Notes: a model not told the origin generated them from the letters alone. DNA of 64,000 nucleotides from Gemmatimonas sp. (GCF_031426495.1 NZ_JANPLK010000002.1:62001-126000), one strand, 5' to 3'; positions 1 through 8,539 are shown, counted from the stretch's first letter. A program made the numbers and translations.

Positions 1-1
1 A

Positions 2-151
2 TGGCTCGCGCTTGTCCGTTGCGTACTGACTATCGTCGAGGAGGCACACGAGTCGACGCAGTTGCATCGCAAGCGTTTCGTGACAGTCCGCCCGTTCGAG
101 ACGATGACGACGGCGTTCAGAGAGGCGAAGGTGGCCATCGGCGTATGGTGA
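2..151 (+). CDS. C-terminal end of an unknown protein (partial, left edge)
   Basis: Frame 2 is open from the left edge to a TGA at 149-151 and gives 49 residues of natural-looking composition. They include a helix-like stretch (TIVEEAHESTQLHRKRF) and end in VAIGVW. A strong hairpin follows 60 bp later, as expected after a gene end. The overlapping frame from position 1 has a less protein-like composition and I do not support it. No family is recognised. From 152 to 433 I see only the hairpin and no gene. Confidence 0.35.
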   Translation, partial: WLALVRCVLTIVEEAHESTQLHRKRFVTVRPFETMTTAFREAKVAIGVW

Positions 152-211
152 TACTCCGCCGCCGGCGACCCAGTTATCACATGATGCAACCCTTGCCGTG
201 GGGTAATGGAG

Positions 212-238
212 CCAGAATGTACGTGCGTACGTTTCTGG
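212..238 (+). terminator. Long hairpin, probable transcription terminator
   Basis: Outer arms CCAGAA and TTCTGG enclose an inner GTACG/CGTAC stem with a 2-base loop, making a nearly continuous hairpin. There is no clear T-run after it, so termination by this hairpin is inference from its position after the partial gene. Confidence 0.4.
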
Positions 239-433
239 TCCCGCTCAACTCCGCGACGTCGCATAGTTGGCCTTTGCCGTAGATTCATTTCAGCTTGATT
301 TACCGTGTCCGCTTAACGGCAACCACGCGGCTGCCTTCAGAACTGCGGGGGCGCACGTCTTGTTCTGGATCTCCCCGGCCGGTAGCGTGTAACGGAACGC
401 AGGACAACACCTCATCGACTATCGATCACACGT

Positions 434-1501
434 ATGCTGCGTCAAATGAATGCCCTGCTCTCGCGGTGTACTCGCAGATGCGTGTTGGTCGGAGCAATGT
501 TGACGTGTGCGGCCATGCCGGCGGGGGGCCAACAGACCCTTCAAACCGCCGATGGCCGCGTGGATGTCGTGGGCCTGCGGCAATGGAACCTTGCCATGCT
601 TGCGGATTCCATCCAGCACTACGCGCCTGGCGTCTCCCTCTTCCAAACTGTTGAGTGTACGAAGGCGCTCTCAGGTCAGCTGAAATTTCCGGGTGTGTAC
701 TTCCTCAAAACCATTGTTGGGCAGCAAGGCGACCGCGCCGAATCCGTTCTGCTGTTCCTAGTCGAGCATGAGGACGCCGGACGCATCAAATGGCGCAAGG
801 AGCCAGGGAAAGCTGCCCCTGATGCCGCACGCTGGAAGCGACTTCAGCGCACGGTTGTTGATTCCGGCGCGGCACGTTGGTCCGAGGGGGACATCGTGAA
901 TCCACTGCAGTACTACCCGCTCTATCGAAAGCGTGGAGCGGCCGCAGCACTCGAGCGAGCGGCATTTGCCGTCAGCGACTCCGCGCAAGCGATGCGCTTT
1001 TGGCAAGTGTTGGAGCAACAGAATCAGCCAGCGGACAAGGCGCTCGCCCTCGCGACACTCCGGAGCGATGCGAATCGACAACATCGCATGTTTGCCGCGG
1101 CCGTACTAACGAACTTCGACCGGGACGACGACGCGTGGCACGCGCTCGTGGGCGCGCTCCGTGATCCGTACACGGGAGTGAATCACACGGCAATCTTGGC
1201 GCTGTCCGGTCTCATGCGTGAGTACCCGAGACCCGTCGCATGGAGGCACGCGCTGCCATCTCTCCGCGCGGTGCTGGATGGGACCAACCTTGAAGCGTTC
1301 ACCCTCTTGCTGCAGCTGTTGACGCGCACCGCCATCGATCCGGCGCTCGCGGTTCCGCTGATGAAGGGTCGCAGCACGTTGGTGGTGGAGCTCGCGGGCG
1401 TCAACGATCGTCGGAGTCGCCAGATCGCGGTCGACTTCCTTCGCGCGATCAGTCGGCAGCCGGATACCACCTCGTGGCGCACGTGGCTTGCTGGCCTTTG
1501 A
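434..1501 (+). CDS. Secreted HEAT-like repeat protein, function unknown
   Basis: A 355-residue protein with a Sec signal peptide: an Arg-rich start, a hydrophobic core around residues 17-28, and a probable cut after Ala-Gly-Gly. From about residue 170 on it is helical, with repeated motifs such as 'ALATLRSDANRQHRMFAAAV' that resemble HEAT/armadillo-type helical pairs. No catalytic motif is visible. The second Met (446) is an alternative start. The gene end overlaps the possible upstream starts of the next gene, so the two may be co-transcribed. The HEAT-like reading is from sequence style only. Confidence 0.65.
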   Translation: MLRQMNALLSRCTRRCVLVGAMLTCAAMPAGGQQTLQTADGRVDVVGLRQWNLAMLADSIQHYAPGVSLFQTVECTKALSGQLKFPGVYFLKTIVGQQGDRAESVLLFLVEHEDAGRIKWRKEPGKAAPDAARWKRLQRTVVDSGAARWSEGDIVNPLQYYPLYRKRGAAAALERAAFAVSDSAQAMRFWQVLEQQNQPADKALALATLRSDANRQHRMFAAAVLTNFDRDDDAWHALVGALRDPYTGVNHTAILALSGLMREYPRPVAWRHALPSLRAVLDGTNLEAFTLLLQLLTRTAIDPALAVPLMKGRSTLVVELAGVNDRRSRQIAVDFLRAISRQPDTTSWRTWLAGL

Positions 1502-2301
1502 CAGAAACGCACGGTAAGTCCGCGGCAGACTCATGCTTACGCACCGTGGTGCTCTGGGCGCTGGCGGCCCTGTGCGGCTGCGAGGCGGTGACGAGCCCCT
1601 TTCCATCTGACCAGTACGTTCCGGTCGCGCCACGACCCGAGTACGCACTGTGGTGGGATCTCGTGCAACAGTGTGCCGGTCGAAAGGGATCGTTTGACCG
1701 ACTCCGTTTTGTCGTGCCACGCAGCGGAGCGGTGGTCGTCGATGGACGAGAGTACGATGGATATTGGTGGGAGGATGGCAACCGTATCGCTGTCCGTAAC
1801 GTGGCAGACGGCCCCACGGTGCGACATGAGATGCTGCACGCCTTGCTGCAGCGCGGAGACCATCCTGCATCCGCGTTCGAGGACATGTGCAATGGTATTG
1901 TCGCCAATACCGATGTCGGACTCGCTCCGACGACATCAGAGTTAGGGTCGGTACCGACGGTAGACGCCGGCAGCGTTCTCTCCGTGGACGTCGCCATGTA
2001 TCCCAGCGTGTTGTCGGTCGCGCGCTACAACGGGACGGTTGCCGTCGTCGTAACGGCAACGAACACCACCGGGCGGCCATCGTGGGTGTCCGTGCCCGGG
2101 GATCTCCTGGCTGCTGCATATCTCGGTGACGAAGGTTTGGGGAGCGGCCGGTTCACGACGGTGAGCCGCGTGTATTTCGCGCCTGGCCAGCAGCGCCGTG
2201 TTGTCCTTGATGGGGTCCTGACAACGACCGGGCGCATCGCGGTCAATGCGACGTATCTTGGGGTAGATAGCCCGCGGAGGGCGTTCGACGTGTTCCCGTA
2301 A
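1474..2301 (+). CDS. Putative lipoprotein with HExxH metalloprotease-like motif
   Basis: A hydrophobic stretch ends in a lipobox-like LCGC, which suggests export and lipid anchoring. An HEMLH sequence about midway is the HExxH zinc-binding signature of gluzincin-type peptidases, and it lies in a short helix-like segment followed by a Cys. The C-terminal half is beta-rich and Ig-like. No specific family is recognised, and HExxH alone does not prove protease activity. The start is uncertain: in-frame GTG 1474, TTG 1498 or GTG 1546 are possible. The lipobox context favours one of the starts that keeps the Arg before the hydrophobic core. Confidence 0.6.
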   Translation: MAHVACWPLTETHGKSAADSCLRTVVLWALAALCGCEAVTSPFPSDQYVPVAPRPEYALWWDLVQQCAGRKGSFDRLRFVVPRSGAVVVDGREYDGYWWEDGNRIAVRNVADGPTVRHEMLHALLQRGDHPASAFEDMCNGIVANTDVGLAPTTSELGSVPTVDAGSVLSVDVAMYPSVLSVARYNGTVAVVVTATNTTGRPSWVSVPGDLLAAAYLGDEGLGSGRFTTVSRVYFAPGQQRRVVLDGVLTTTGRIAVNATYLGVDSPRRAFDVFP

Positions 2302-2572
2302 TCGGTAAGCGCTAAACTTGTACGCGGACGCGCCACGCAATTCACGACTGCTCATGCGGCGAGCCTCCATGTCTGTCTTTCGTGCCGGAGCTCGGCCGCC
2401 CCGCGCGCTGCTGTCCGAGTCTATCGCTCAGCATCCGATGGAAATCGGTGTCGAGCCGATCTGCCGGGTGCTGCAGATCGCACCGTCTGTATATCGCGCC
2501 CATGCCGCAGCGCAGCGTGATACAATGTTCGGCACATAGTGCCCAGTCCATTCGGAACTCCGACACGGCGCC

Positions 2573-3292
2573 TCACGTCCCGCCGTACCACTCGTAGCCC
2601 AGATCACTCCAGTACCCACCGTTCGCCTTCGGCATGAAGGTGATGCGCGTGAGGTACTTGGTGTTCTTGTACCCCAGCTTCACCGGTGAGTGCACGCGCG
2701 CCGGTGCGCCGTAGCGCGGCGACAGCAGTTCTCCGTCTTTGGCGATGGCCACCATGGTTTGCGGATGCATCGTGCTCTCGATGTCCCAGCTTTCGTGGTA
2801 GTCCTCGTCGAACGACGAGAAGTCTACGAAGCCGGCGTCGCGCGTGGGCTGCACCATCTTGGCCAGTGTGGACATGGGTACCCCCTGAAACTTCACAGCG
2901 GCGGTCCATCCCTCCACGCAGTAGTGATTCACCGTCTGCGTGCGCGTGGCCAGTCGTTGCAGCTGTGTTAAGTCGAGTCGCAGCGGCGTGCGCACGGCAC
3001 CATCGACTACGAGCTGCCACGCACCAGACACCGCCGGGTCCCACGTCGGCACACTGTCGGAGATGAAGTAGCTCGGGAATTTCGCGCCCGCCACGCGCAC
3101 GCCGGGCTTCACGCGGTCGTTGCCGGCGCGACTCAGCAGCCAGCGCTCCAACTTCTCGTTCTTGGTGCCCACGAGATCGAGCAGCTGCAGCATGCCCGGC
3201 GTACCCTGTGCGTTGCACGCGGCGATCAGTGGGGCCGACAGCCCGAGACTGAGCAGCCGCAGAAACATCCGACGATCGGTGGGCGCATTCAT
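2573..3292 (-). CDS. Tat-exported molybdopterin-dependent oxidoreductase (sulfite oxidase/MsrP-like fold)
   Basis: A 239-residue protein. The N-terminus carries a twin-arginine motif (DRRMFLR, residues 6-12) followed by a lipobox-like LIAAC (Cys26), so it is probably folded with its cofactor, exported by Tat and perhaps lipid-anchored. Cys125 in HYCVEGW sits where sulfite-oxidase-family enzymes bind molybdenum. Family members reduce or oxidise sulfur compounds; MsrP reduces periplasmic methionine sulfoxide. The start overlaps the stop of the cytochrome b gene by four bases (ATGA), so the two form one operon and the cytochrome is the likely electron donor. The exact substrate is unknown. Confidence 0.88.
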   Translation of the reverse strand: MNAPTDRRMFLRLLSLGLSAPLIAACNAQGTPGMLQLLDLVGTKNEKLERWLLSRAGNDRVKPGVRVAGAKFPSYFISDSVPTWDPAVSGAWQLVVDGAVRTPLRLDLTQLQRLATRTQTVNHYCVEGWTAAVKFQGVPMSTLAKMVQPTRDAGFVDFSSFDEDYHESWDIESTMHPQTMVAIAKDGELLSPRYGAPARVHSPVKLGYKNTKYLTRITFMPKANGGYWSDLGYEWYGGT

Positions 3293-4005
3293 GGCTTCTT
3301 GCTCCGCGGCAGCAGATTCGACAACGGGCGCGCGTTGCGCGCTTCCGGCGACCACCGGTCTTCGTCGTAACCGCCTGTGGTCATGGCGCGCAGGGCGTAT
3401 GGATCGACGGTGAACACCATGATCACGTGCACCAGCACCAGCAGCCCGAGCGCCAGCATGGCGGCGAAGTGCCACCACCGTGCAAGCGCATAGCCACCGT
3501 ACAGATTGGTGAGCCACGACAACGACACCGGCTTCCAGATCGCGACGCCACTCGTCACCATCACGGCGCCGATCACCAGCATGCTGGTGTACGCGTACTG
3601 CTGCAGCGCGTTGTGCTTGCCCTGCACGGGGTGATCCTTGCGCACGTACAGGTAGAAGCGCGCCATCTCGATCGCATCGCGCCAGGCATTCACGCGCGGG
3701 ACAATCGTCCGCCACCGTCCGTGGCGAAACAGGTGCACCAGATACACCAGCGCGTTCGCCACCAGCAGCCACATCATCGCGAAGTGCCAGTGGCGCGCCC
3801 CGCCGAGCCAGCCGCCGAGGGTGAGTACCGCGGGAATAGGCGTGCCCTCCCAAGGCCACCACGCAAACGGCGCGTCGCCTTTGCGCGCAAAGAATGGCGC
3901 GGCGTTGAAAATGCGCATACCGGAGGCCGCCATGACGGTCAGTGCGATGGCACTGACCCAATGGGTGATCCGGGCGATGGGATGATGACGGCGGGAGTTG
4001 GACAT
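3289..4005 (-). CDS. Cytochrome b561-type membrane subunit
   Basis: A 238-residue integral membrane protein with about four hydrophobic segments and His residues near their ends (HHPIARITHW at the N-terminus, HWHF, RWWHF, VHVIMVF). This matches di-heme b-type cytochromes that pass quinol electrons to periplasmic enzymes. It is the first gene of the operon and its stop overlaps the start of the molybdoenzyme gene. The start codon lies 7 nt beyond a candidate ECF -10 element, so the message may be nearly leaderless. It differs from MsrQ (YedZ), the usual partner of MsrP, and looks like the PF01292 type. Confidence 0.85.
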   Translation of the reverse strand: MSNSRRHHPIARITHWVSAIALTVMAASGMRIFNAAPFFARKGDAPFAWWPWEGTPIPAVLTLGGWLGGARHWHFAMMWLLVANALVYLVHLFRHGRWRTIVPRVNAWRDAIEMARFYLYVRKDHPVQGKHNALQQYAYTSMLVIGAVMVTSGVAIWKPVSLSWLTNLYGGYALARWWHFAAMLALGLLVLVHVIMVFTVDPYALRAMTTGGYDEDRWSPEARNARPLSNLLPRSKKP

Positions 4006-4012
4006 GCGTTCA

Positions 4013-4070
4013 CGTAGACCCGACCGTCGGTCGGAGTTCCCGGGAACTTTCCGTCTCCGATCCGGCTACG
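4013..4070. promoter_or_regulatory. Divergent pair of ECF-type promoters sharing a palindromic -35 region
   Basis: The 14-bp palindrome AGTTCCCGGGAACT (4035-4048) puts a GGAACT element on each strand. Exactly 16 bp downstream on the plus strand is GCTACG (4065-4070), 6 nt before the sigma gene ATG. Exactly 16 bp downstream on the minus strand is TCTACG (4018-4013), 7 nt before the cytochrome gene ATG. GGAAC is the classic -35 word of ECF sigma factors. Two identical layouts around one centre point to joint control by the adjacent sigma factor, with nearly leaderless transcripts both ways. Confidence 0.75.
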
Positions 4071-4076
4071 TGCGGC

Positions 4077-4670
4077 ATGACCGATCGCGACGCCGAATTC
4101 GAGCGACGTGCGTTGACCTGTCTTCCCGACGTCGCGCGCTTTGCCCGGTCCCTCACCCGTAACGACAGCGCCGCCGACGATCTCGTGCAGGAAACCTTCC
4201 TGCGCGCCTATCGCGGCTACGCGTCGTTTCAGCAGGGCTCCGACGTGCGACGCTGGCTGTTCAGCATCTGTCATCACGCCTTTCTCCGCATTCAGGAGCG
4301 CGAGCAGCGGGTGGTGCTCTCGAGCGACGGCGACGACGCCGAGCTCGAGACGATGGGCGCCGTGATGGGGCATGTGGCAGCGCAACGCACGGGGCTCGAT
4401 GCCTACGTGTGCAGCATCGATGTCGGGCCGGCCATCCGCGAGGCCATCGAGCAGCTCGCTGCGCCGTATCGGGCGGCGGTCACGCTGGTCGATGTGGAAG
4501 GGCTGTCGTACGAAGAAGCCGCGCAGGTCGCCGAGGTGCCTATTGGCACAATCCGCTCTCGGCTCTTCCGCGCACGGCGATTGCTGCAAGAACAACTGTT
4601 CGAGTATGCCCGTGACCTCGGCGTCACCAAGGCTGCGGTATCCAACCCGTCAACCCGCCCCGACTCATGA
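4077..4670 (+). CDS. ECF-family RNA polymerase sigma factor
   Basis: A 197-residue sigma-70-family protein with only regions 2 and 4. Region 2 (about residues 22-75) contains ADDLVQETFLRAYRG and a WLFSICHHAFL segment. Region 4 (about 120-180) has the helix-turn-helix LSYEEAAQVAEVPIGTIRSRLFRAR. The gene's last four bases overlap the anti-sigma start (ATGA). The promoter in front has the same form as the one driving the divergent molybdoenzyme operon, so autoregulation and control of that operon are likely. Confidence 0.93.
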   Translation: MTDRDAEFERRALTCLPDVARFARSLTRNDSAADDLVQETFLRAYRGYASFQQGSDVRRWLFSICHHAFLRIQEREQRVVLSSDGDDAELETMGAVMGHVAAQRTGLDAYVCSIDVGPAIREAIEQLAAPYRAAVTLVDVEGLSYEEAAQVAEVPIGTIRSRLFRARRLLQEQLFEYARDLGVTKAAVSNPSTRPDS

Positions 4671-4957
4671 CCACATCCACCGACGTCGCGCCGGAGCCGA
4701 TCGACTGCCGTACGGCCGTGCAGCGCCTCTGGGACTATCTCGACCATGAGCTCGATGCCACGCGCATGGCCGAAGTGGCGGCGCACGTGGAGCGGTGTGC
4801 GGCGTGCGGCGAGCACTTTCAGTTCGCGCGCACCTTTCTCAGTGCCCTGTCCTCGAGCCAGCGCGAGTCTGTCGGCAGCGACCGTCCGGACCCGAATGCC
4901 CTGCGCTCGCGCGTGGTGGAAGCGCTGCAGCGCGAAGGGTTTTCCTTGGGCGCGTAA
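4667..4957 (+). CDS. Zinc-binding anti-sigma factor (RsrA-like, zf-HC2)
   Basis: A 96-residue protein with the ZAS signature H-x3-C-x2-C (His40, Cys44, Cys47) and an upstream Cys14. The spacings 26, 4 and 3 equal those of C11, H37, C41 and C44 in Streptomyces RsrA, whose zinc is lost when the thiols are oxidised, releasing its sigma factor. It is translationally coupled to the sigma gene by ATGA. Oxidation or another thiol-reactive stress is therefore the likely signal; this is inferred from the ligand pattern. Confidence 0.88.
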   Translation: MTTSTDVAPEPIDCRTAVQRLWDYLDHELDATRMAEVAAHVERCAACGEHFQFARTFLSALSSSQRESVGSDRPDPNALRSRVVEALQREGFSLGA

Positions 4958-4974
4958 CCGCGACGAACGACCGT

Positions 4975-5628
4975 CTACCGGCCGCCGCGCGGAATGCGCG
5001 GGGGACCAGATCCAGGCGGAGCACTGGGCGGCGCGATGGCACGCGCGGCCCGGCGACCAAAAGCGATACGTCCAACCTTGCGCGTCACCAGCACCAGCGA
5101 CATCACCACCGCCAGCAGCGCCACGAGCGGCAGGAAGATCGCCAGCACACTCGTGAGCACGGCGCCGATCAGCTCCATAGTCGACACCACGGGATTGCCC
5201 ACGCCACCGGTGAGCGTCGTCGACTTGAAGCGCGTGAGCACCGACGCGCCCTGCGTGATGCCAGCCGCCCCACCCGCGATGAGCACCACGCTCCACTTCA
5301 CGAGTGGGGGCAAATCCACCACCACCGACGCCGCCGCCAGCATGCCGGCCACGAGCGCCGTGGGCGTCGCGATCACGTCGAGCAGCTGATCGATCCACGG
5401 CACGGTGTAGGCGCCGATCTCCAGCAGCGTCGCGATGGCCAGCGCGGCAATGGCCGGTGTGGTGGCCAACCAGAGAAAGCCGGGTGAGAGCTCCAGCACA
5501 CCGGTTTTCGCCGCAATGGCCGCCGCCAGCAGGGGCACGAACACCCGGAAGCCCGCGGCCGCCGCCAGACCGAGTCCGATCGCCACACCCAGCAGGGCAT
5601 CACTCGTGAGGAACGCATCCGGTCGCAT
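4975..5628 (-). CDS. DUF4126 family membrane protein
   Basis: A 217-residue membrane protein with about six hydrophobic segments. Features typical of DUF4126 include the early AAGFRVFVPLL motif, GGAAGITQGASVLTRFKST and the GVGNPVVSTMELI loop. The C-terminal tail is Pro/Arg-rich. ATG 5628 is chosen because upstream in-frame sequence looks non-coding. It runs convergent to the anti-sigma gene with an 18-bp gap. Function is unknown for the family. Confidence 0.8.
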   Translation of the reverse strand: MRPDAFLTSDALLGVAIGLGLAAAAGFRVFVPLLAAAIAAKTGVLELSPGFLWLATTPAIAALAIATLLEIGAYTVPWIDQLLDVIATPTALVAGMLAAASVVVDLPPLVKWSVVLIAGGAAGITQGASVLTRFKSTTLTGGVGNPVVSTMELIGAVLTSVLAIFLPLVALLAVVMSLVLVTRKVGRIAFGRRAARAIAPPSAPPGSGPPRIPRGGR

Positions 5629-5686
5629 GTACGAGAGATACCACAGCGCCGTTCCGCCCGCGACGCCTGCACAGTACTCTGGTGCC

Positions 5687-6202
5687 ATGCGGTTCTTCGG
5701 ATGGCTTTTCCTGGCGACGCTCTCGCTGGTGCTCATGGTGCAGCTGCGCCTGACCGACGGCGCGCTCACGTCGCCGGAAACCCCGTGGGGCATCGTCGGC
5801 TTCGAGCTGGCCTTCACCCAGGTCCGTGCGGCGGAGATCATGAGCACCTGGCGCAGCATGGGCGTCACCGAAATCGCGCTCGTCAGTCTTGGAGTGGACG
5901 TGGCGTTCCTGCTGGTCTATCCGTTCATGTTCCGCGGTCTGGTCCAGCTGCTGCGCCGCGACAACGGGTCGAACTTCGACCGCCTCGGTGCGCGCCTGGC
6001 GTTTGCCGTGCTCCTGTGCATCCCGCTCGACGCACTCGAGAACGCCCTGCTCTGGCGCGAGCTCGTCGCCGGGGCGTCGAACCCGCTCGCCGTCACCGCC
6101 GGCCTGGCCGCGTCGGTGAAGTTCCTGCTGGTCCTCGTCACCGCCGCCTGGTGCGCCGGTGCTCTCCTGCAACGTCTCTTTCCCCGCCCCGCACATGGCT
6201 AA
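5687..6202 (+). CDS. Small membrane protein, function unknown
   Basis: A 171-residue protein with four probable membrane helices: an N-terminal FFGWLFLATLSLVLM, a segment near VDVAFLLVYPFMF, then FAVLLCIPLDALENALL and a last one near the C-terminus. No motif points to a function. It overlaps the start of the next membrane protein by 8 bases, so they form a two-gene unit. ATG 5687 is preferred because it starts directly before the first membrane segment. Confidence 0.72.
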   Translation: MRFFGWLFLATLSLVLMVQLRLTDGALTSPETPWGIVGFELAFTQVRAAEIMSTWRSMGVTEIALVSLGVDVAFLLVYPFMFRGLVQLLRRDNGSNFDRLGARLAFAVLLCIPLDALENALLWRELVAGASNPLAVTAGLAASVKFLLVLVTAAWCAGALLQRLFPRPAHG

Positions 6203-6626
6203 CGGACCCGGTCCCGCCGGCATCGCCACTCGGCTTTTCGCCGCCCTCGTGCTGGTGTTCGCCACGTACAATCCCGAAGGATACTCGTTTTACCACTGGG
6301 CTATCGCGCCACTATTAGGACATACTACGAGCACTGGCCCGGCATCAGTCAAGTTCTTGGTGGGGATCCTGCTGCTCGGTGGATGGGGAGTGTTCCTGAA
6401 CGCCACCCGCCGCTCGATCGGCATGGGCGGAGCCGCGCTGGTGATCGCGATCTCGGGCGCCCTGGTGTGGATCCTCCTCGACTTCGGCATCGTGAGCGCC
6501 GGATCGGCCCGCGGGATTTCGTATGTCGTGCTGCTCTGCCTGTCCGTGCTGCTCGCGGTCGGGATGAGCTGGTCGCACGTGTCGAAGTCGATGAGTGGAC
6601 AGGTCGACATGGACCAGACGGACTGA
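6195..6626 (+). CDS. DUF6524-like four-helix membrane protein
   Basis: A 143-residue protein with an N-terminal segment FAALVLVFATYNPEGYSFYHW and three more hydrophobic helices. The 'YNPEGYS(F/Y)xHW' feature is what I associate with the DUF6524 family, whose function is not known. The start ATG lies inside the last codons of the preceding gene (overlap 6195-6202), implying coupled translation. The gene is followed by a long G-rich repeat. Confidence 0.72.
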   Translation: MANGPGPAGIATRLFAALVLVFATYNPEGYSFYHWAIAPLLGHTTSTGPASVKFLVGILLLGGWGVFLNATRRSIGMGGAALVIAISGALVWILLDFGIVSAGSARGISYVVLLCLSVLLAVGMSWSHVSKSMSGQVDMDQTD

Positions 6627-6630
6627 GTTC

Positions 6631-6850
6631 TTGGGGGCTTTGGGGGCTCTGGGGCTCTGGGCTCTGGGGCTGTGGGCTGTAAGCCGTAGGCTTTGGGCCT
6701 TGGGCCGTGGGCTGTGAAGGCTTTGGGCCGTGAGCTTTGGGCAAGACGCGGTGTCCAGAAGCCCATGGCCTACGGCCTTTTTTGCTCAGAGCCCATGGCC
6801 CAAAGCCCACAGCCCCACAGCCCACAGCCCCACAGCCCACAGCCCAAAGC
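6631..6850. repeat. Large G-rich/C-rich inverted repeat built of short words
   Basis: From 6631 to about 6742 the plus strand is a run of G-tracts of 3-5 bases separated by mostly 4-base spacers (for example GGGGGCTTTGGGGGCTCTG). From about 6760 to 6850 the pattern flips to the complement, with CCCACAGCC and CCCAAAGCC words. The two arms can pair imperfectly, and the centre holds GGCCTACGGCC followed by six Ts. It fills the gap between two same-strand genes. It may terminate transcription, and the G-rich strand could form quadruplexes. It is non-coding, although one frame is open through it. Confidence 0.75.
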
Positions 6851-6896
6851 AGACCGGGAACCCCTTTCCTCCTCCCTCCCGTTCGCCGCAGTACCA

Positions 6897-8495
6897 ATGC
6901 CAACCACTCTTGCCTTCGTCGCCCCTTGGGAATCCTCGCGCGCGGTCGCGAATATCCCGCGTGAACCTCGCGACGACGTCGTCGTGTTGTTGCTCGAATC
7001 CGTCGCCAAGGGCTCCTCCCTCCCCTGGCACCGCCAGAAGCTCGTCCTGCTGCTGTCGTCCATGCAGCACTTCGCCGCTGCCCTCGAAGCGGCCGGCTAT
7101 CGGGTCGCCTACCGGACGGCGCCCAGCTACGCCGAGGGCATCGCTGCCGCCGCGGCCGAGTTCAGTGCCGCGAAAGTCGTCGCCACCGAAGGACGCGAGC
7201 AGGATATGGTCGACGAGCTCGATCGCGCCCGCACCCTCCTCGAAGCGGACGGCCGCAGCCTGACCCTGCGCGAAGACCGCGGATTTCTGGCCACCCGCGA
7301 GGAGTTCGCGACCTGGGCTCGCGGGCGCAAAGAGCACCGGATGGAGTTCTTCTACCGGGAGATGCGCCGGAAACACGGCATTCTCATGGAGCCCGACGGC
7401 ACGCCGAGTGGCGGGCAGTGGAATTTCGACGCCGACAACCGGAAGCCGTGGCCCAAAGGTCGCGCGGCGCCCGAGGTGTGGCGCATCGAGCCCGACGAGA
7501 TCACGCGCGCCCAGATGGACCGCGTGCGGACGTGGCGAAATCGCTGGGGCAGCGTGGACACGTTCGCGCTGCCCGTGACCCGTGCCGACGCCAAAGCCTG
7601 GCTCGATCGGTTCATTGCCGAACGACTGCCGGAATTCGGTCCGTACGAAGACGCCCTCGTGCACGGCGCGCCCGATCTGTTGCATTCCACCCTGTCGTCG
7701 ATCATCAACGTCGGGTTGCTGCACCCGCTCGAATGCGTGCGCAAAGCCGAAGCCGCGTGGCGCGCGGGCCTCGTTCCCATCGCCTCGGCCGAAGGCTTCA
7801 TCCGGCAGATTCTCGGGTGGCGCGAGTACATCCGCGGCATGTACTGGCATCTCATGCCCGGACTCCGCACCGCCAACGCGCTCAACGCCACGCGTGAGTT
7901 GCCACGCTGGTTCTGGGCGCCGGATGGCGAAGCGTACGACGACTCGGCGGCCACGAGTGCGGCCTGCGAGATGCGCTGCCTCGCCGACACCATCCGGCAG
8001 GTACGCGACTATGGTCGCGTGCATCACATCGCCCGCCTCATGGTGCAGTGTAACATCGCCACCCTGATTGGCGTGGAGCCGGCTGCGCTCTCGCGCTGGT
8101 ACTGGAGCGCGTTCACTGACGCGTACGAGTGGGTCGAGCTGCCCAACGTCGTCGGCATGGGCACCTGGGGTGATGGCGGCGCGCTCGCCTCCAAGCCGTA
8201 CGTGGCATCGGGCGCATACGTCAACCGTATGAGCAACTACTGCGGCAGCTGTCGCTACGACGTGAAGCAGCGCACCGGTCCCGACGCCTGTCCGGTGAAT
8301 GTGTTGTACTGGGACTTCCTCGCGTCACACCAGGCGCGCTTCGCGAATCATCCGCGCATGCGCATGATGTTCGTGCACGTGAAGAACATCGCCGAGCCGG
8401 AGCTGGTGCAGATCCGCGCGCAGGCCGCGGCGTTTCGCGATGCGCTGGCGTACGACAGTGCGTTCGCGCCGCCAGCCGTAGGCACCACCGCGTAG
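6897..8495 (+). CDS. Iron-sulfur bacterial cryptochrome/photolyase (FeS-BCP, PhrB type)
   Basis: A 532-residue cryptochrome/photolyase-family protein. Four cysteines (361, 449, 452 and 465, the last three in NYCGSC...DACP) have the same spacing (88, 3, 13) as the [4Fe-4S] ligands C350, C438, C441 and C454 of Agrobacterium PhrB, a (6-4) photolyase. The FAD region (HSTLSSIINVGLLHP, GWREYIRGMYW, the NVVGMGTWGDGG loop) is intact. The predicted role is light-driven repair of (6-4) photoproducts. ATG 6897 is chosen because the upstream in-frame sequence is repeat DNA. A nuclease gene follows on the same strand. Confidence 0.93.
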   Translation: MPTTLAFVAPWESSRAVANIPREPRDDVVVLLLESVAKGSSLPWHRQKLVLLLSSMQHFAAALEAAGYRVAYRTAPSYAEGIAAAAAEFSAAKVVATEGREQDMVDELDRARTLLEADGRSLTLREDRGFLATREEFATWARGRKEHRMEFFYREMRRKHGILMEPDGTPSGGQWNFDADNRKPWPKGRAAPEVWRIEPDEITRAQMDRVRTWRNRWGSVDTFALPVTRADAKAWLDRFIAERLPEFGPYEDALVHGAPDLLHSTLSSIINVGLLHPLECVRKAEAAWRAGLVPIASAEGFIRQILGWREYIRGMYWHLMPGLRTANALNATRELPRWFWAPDGEAYDDSAATSAACEMRCLADTIRQVRDYGRVHHIARLMVQCNIATLIGVEPAALSRWYWSAFTDAYEWVELPNVVGMGTWGDGGALASKPYVASGAYVNRMSNYCGSCRYDVKQRTGPDACPVNVLYWDFLASHQARFANHPRMRMMFVHVKNIAEPELVQIRAQAAAFRDALAYDSAFAPPAVGTTA

Positions 8496-8539
8496 CGGCC
8501 ACATTGCTGAACGGACGTCGCGCATCATAGCTTGAACGG

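Noticed and set aside
3293..3961. N-terminal extension of the molybdoenzyme frame into the cytochrome gene
   Set aside because: The extension reads the cytochrome b gene out of frame, and the Tat signal at MNAPTD places the real start at 3292.
6693..6896. Upstream extension of the photolyase frame through the G/C repeat
   Set aside because: This stretch is repeat DNA and the photolyase fold starts at MPTTLAF.
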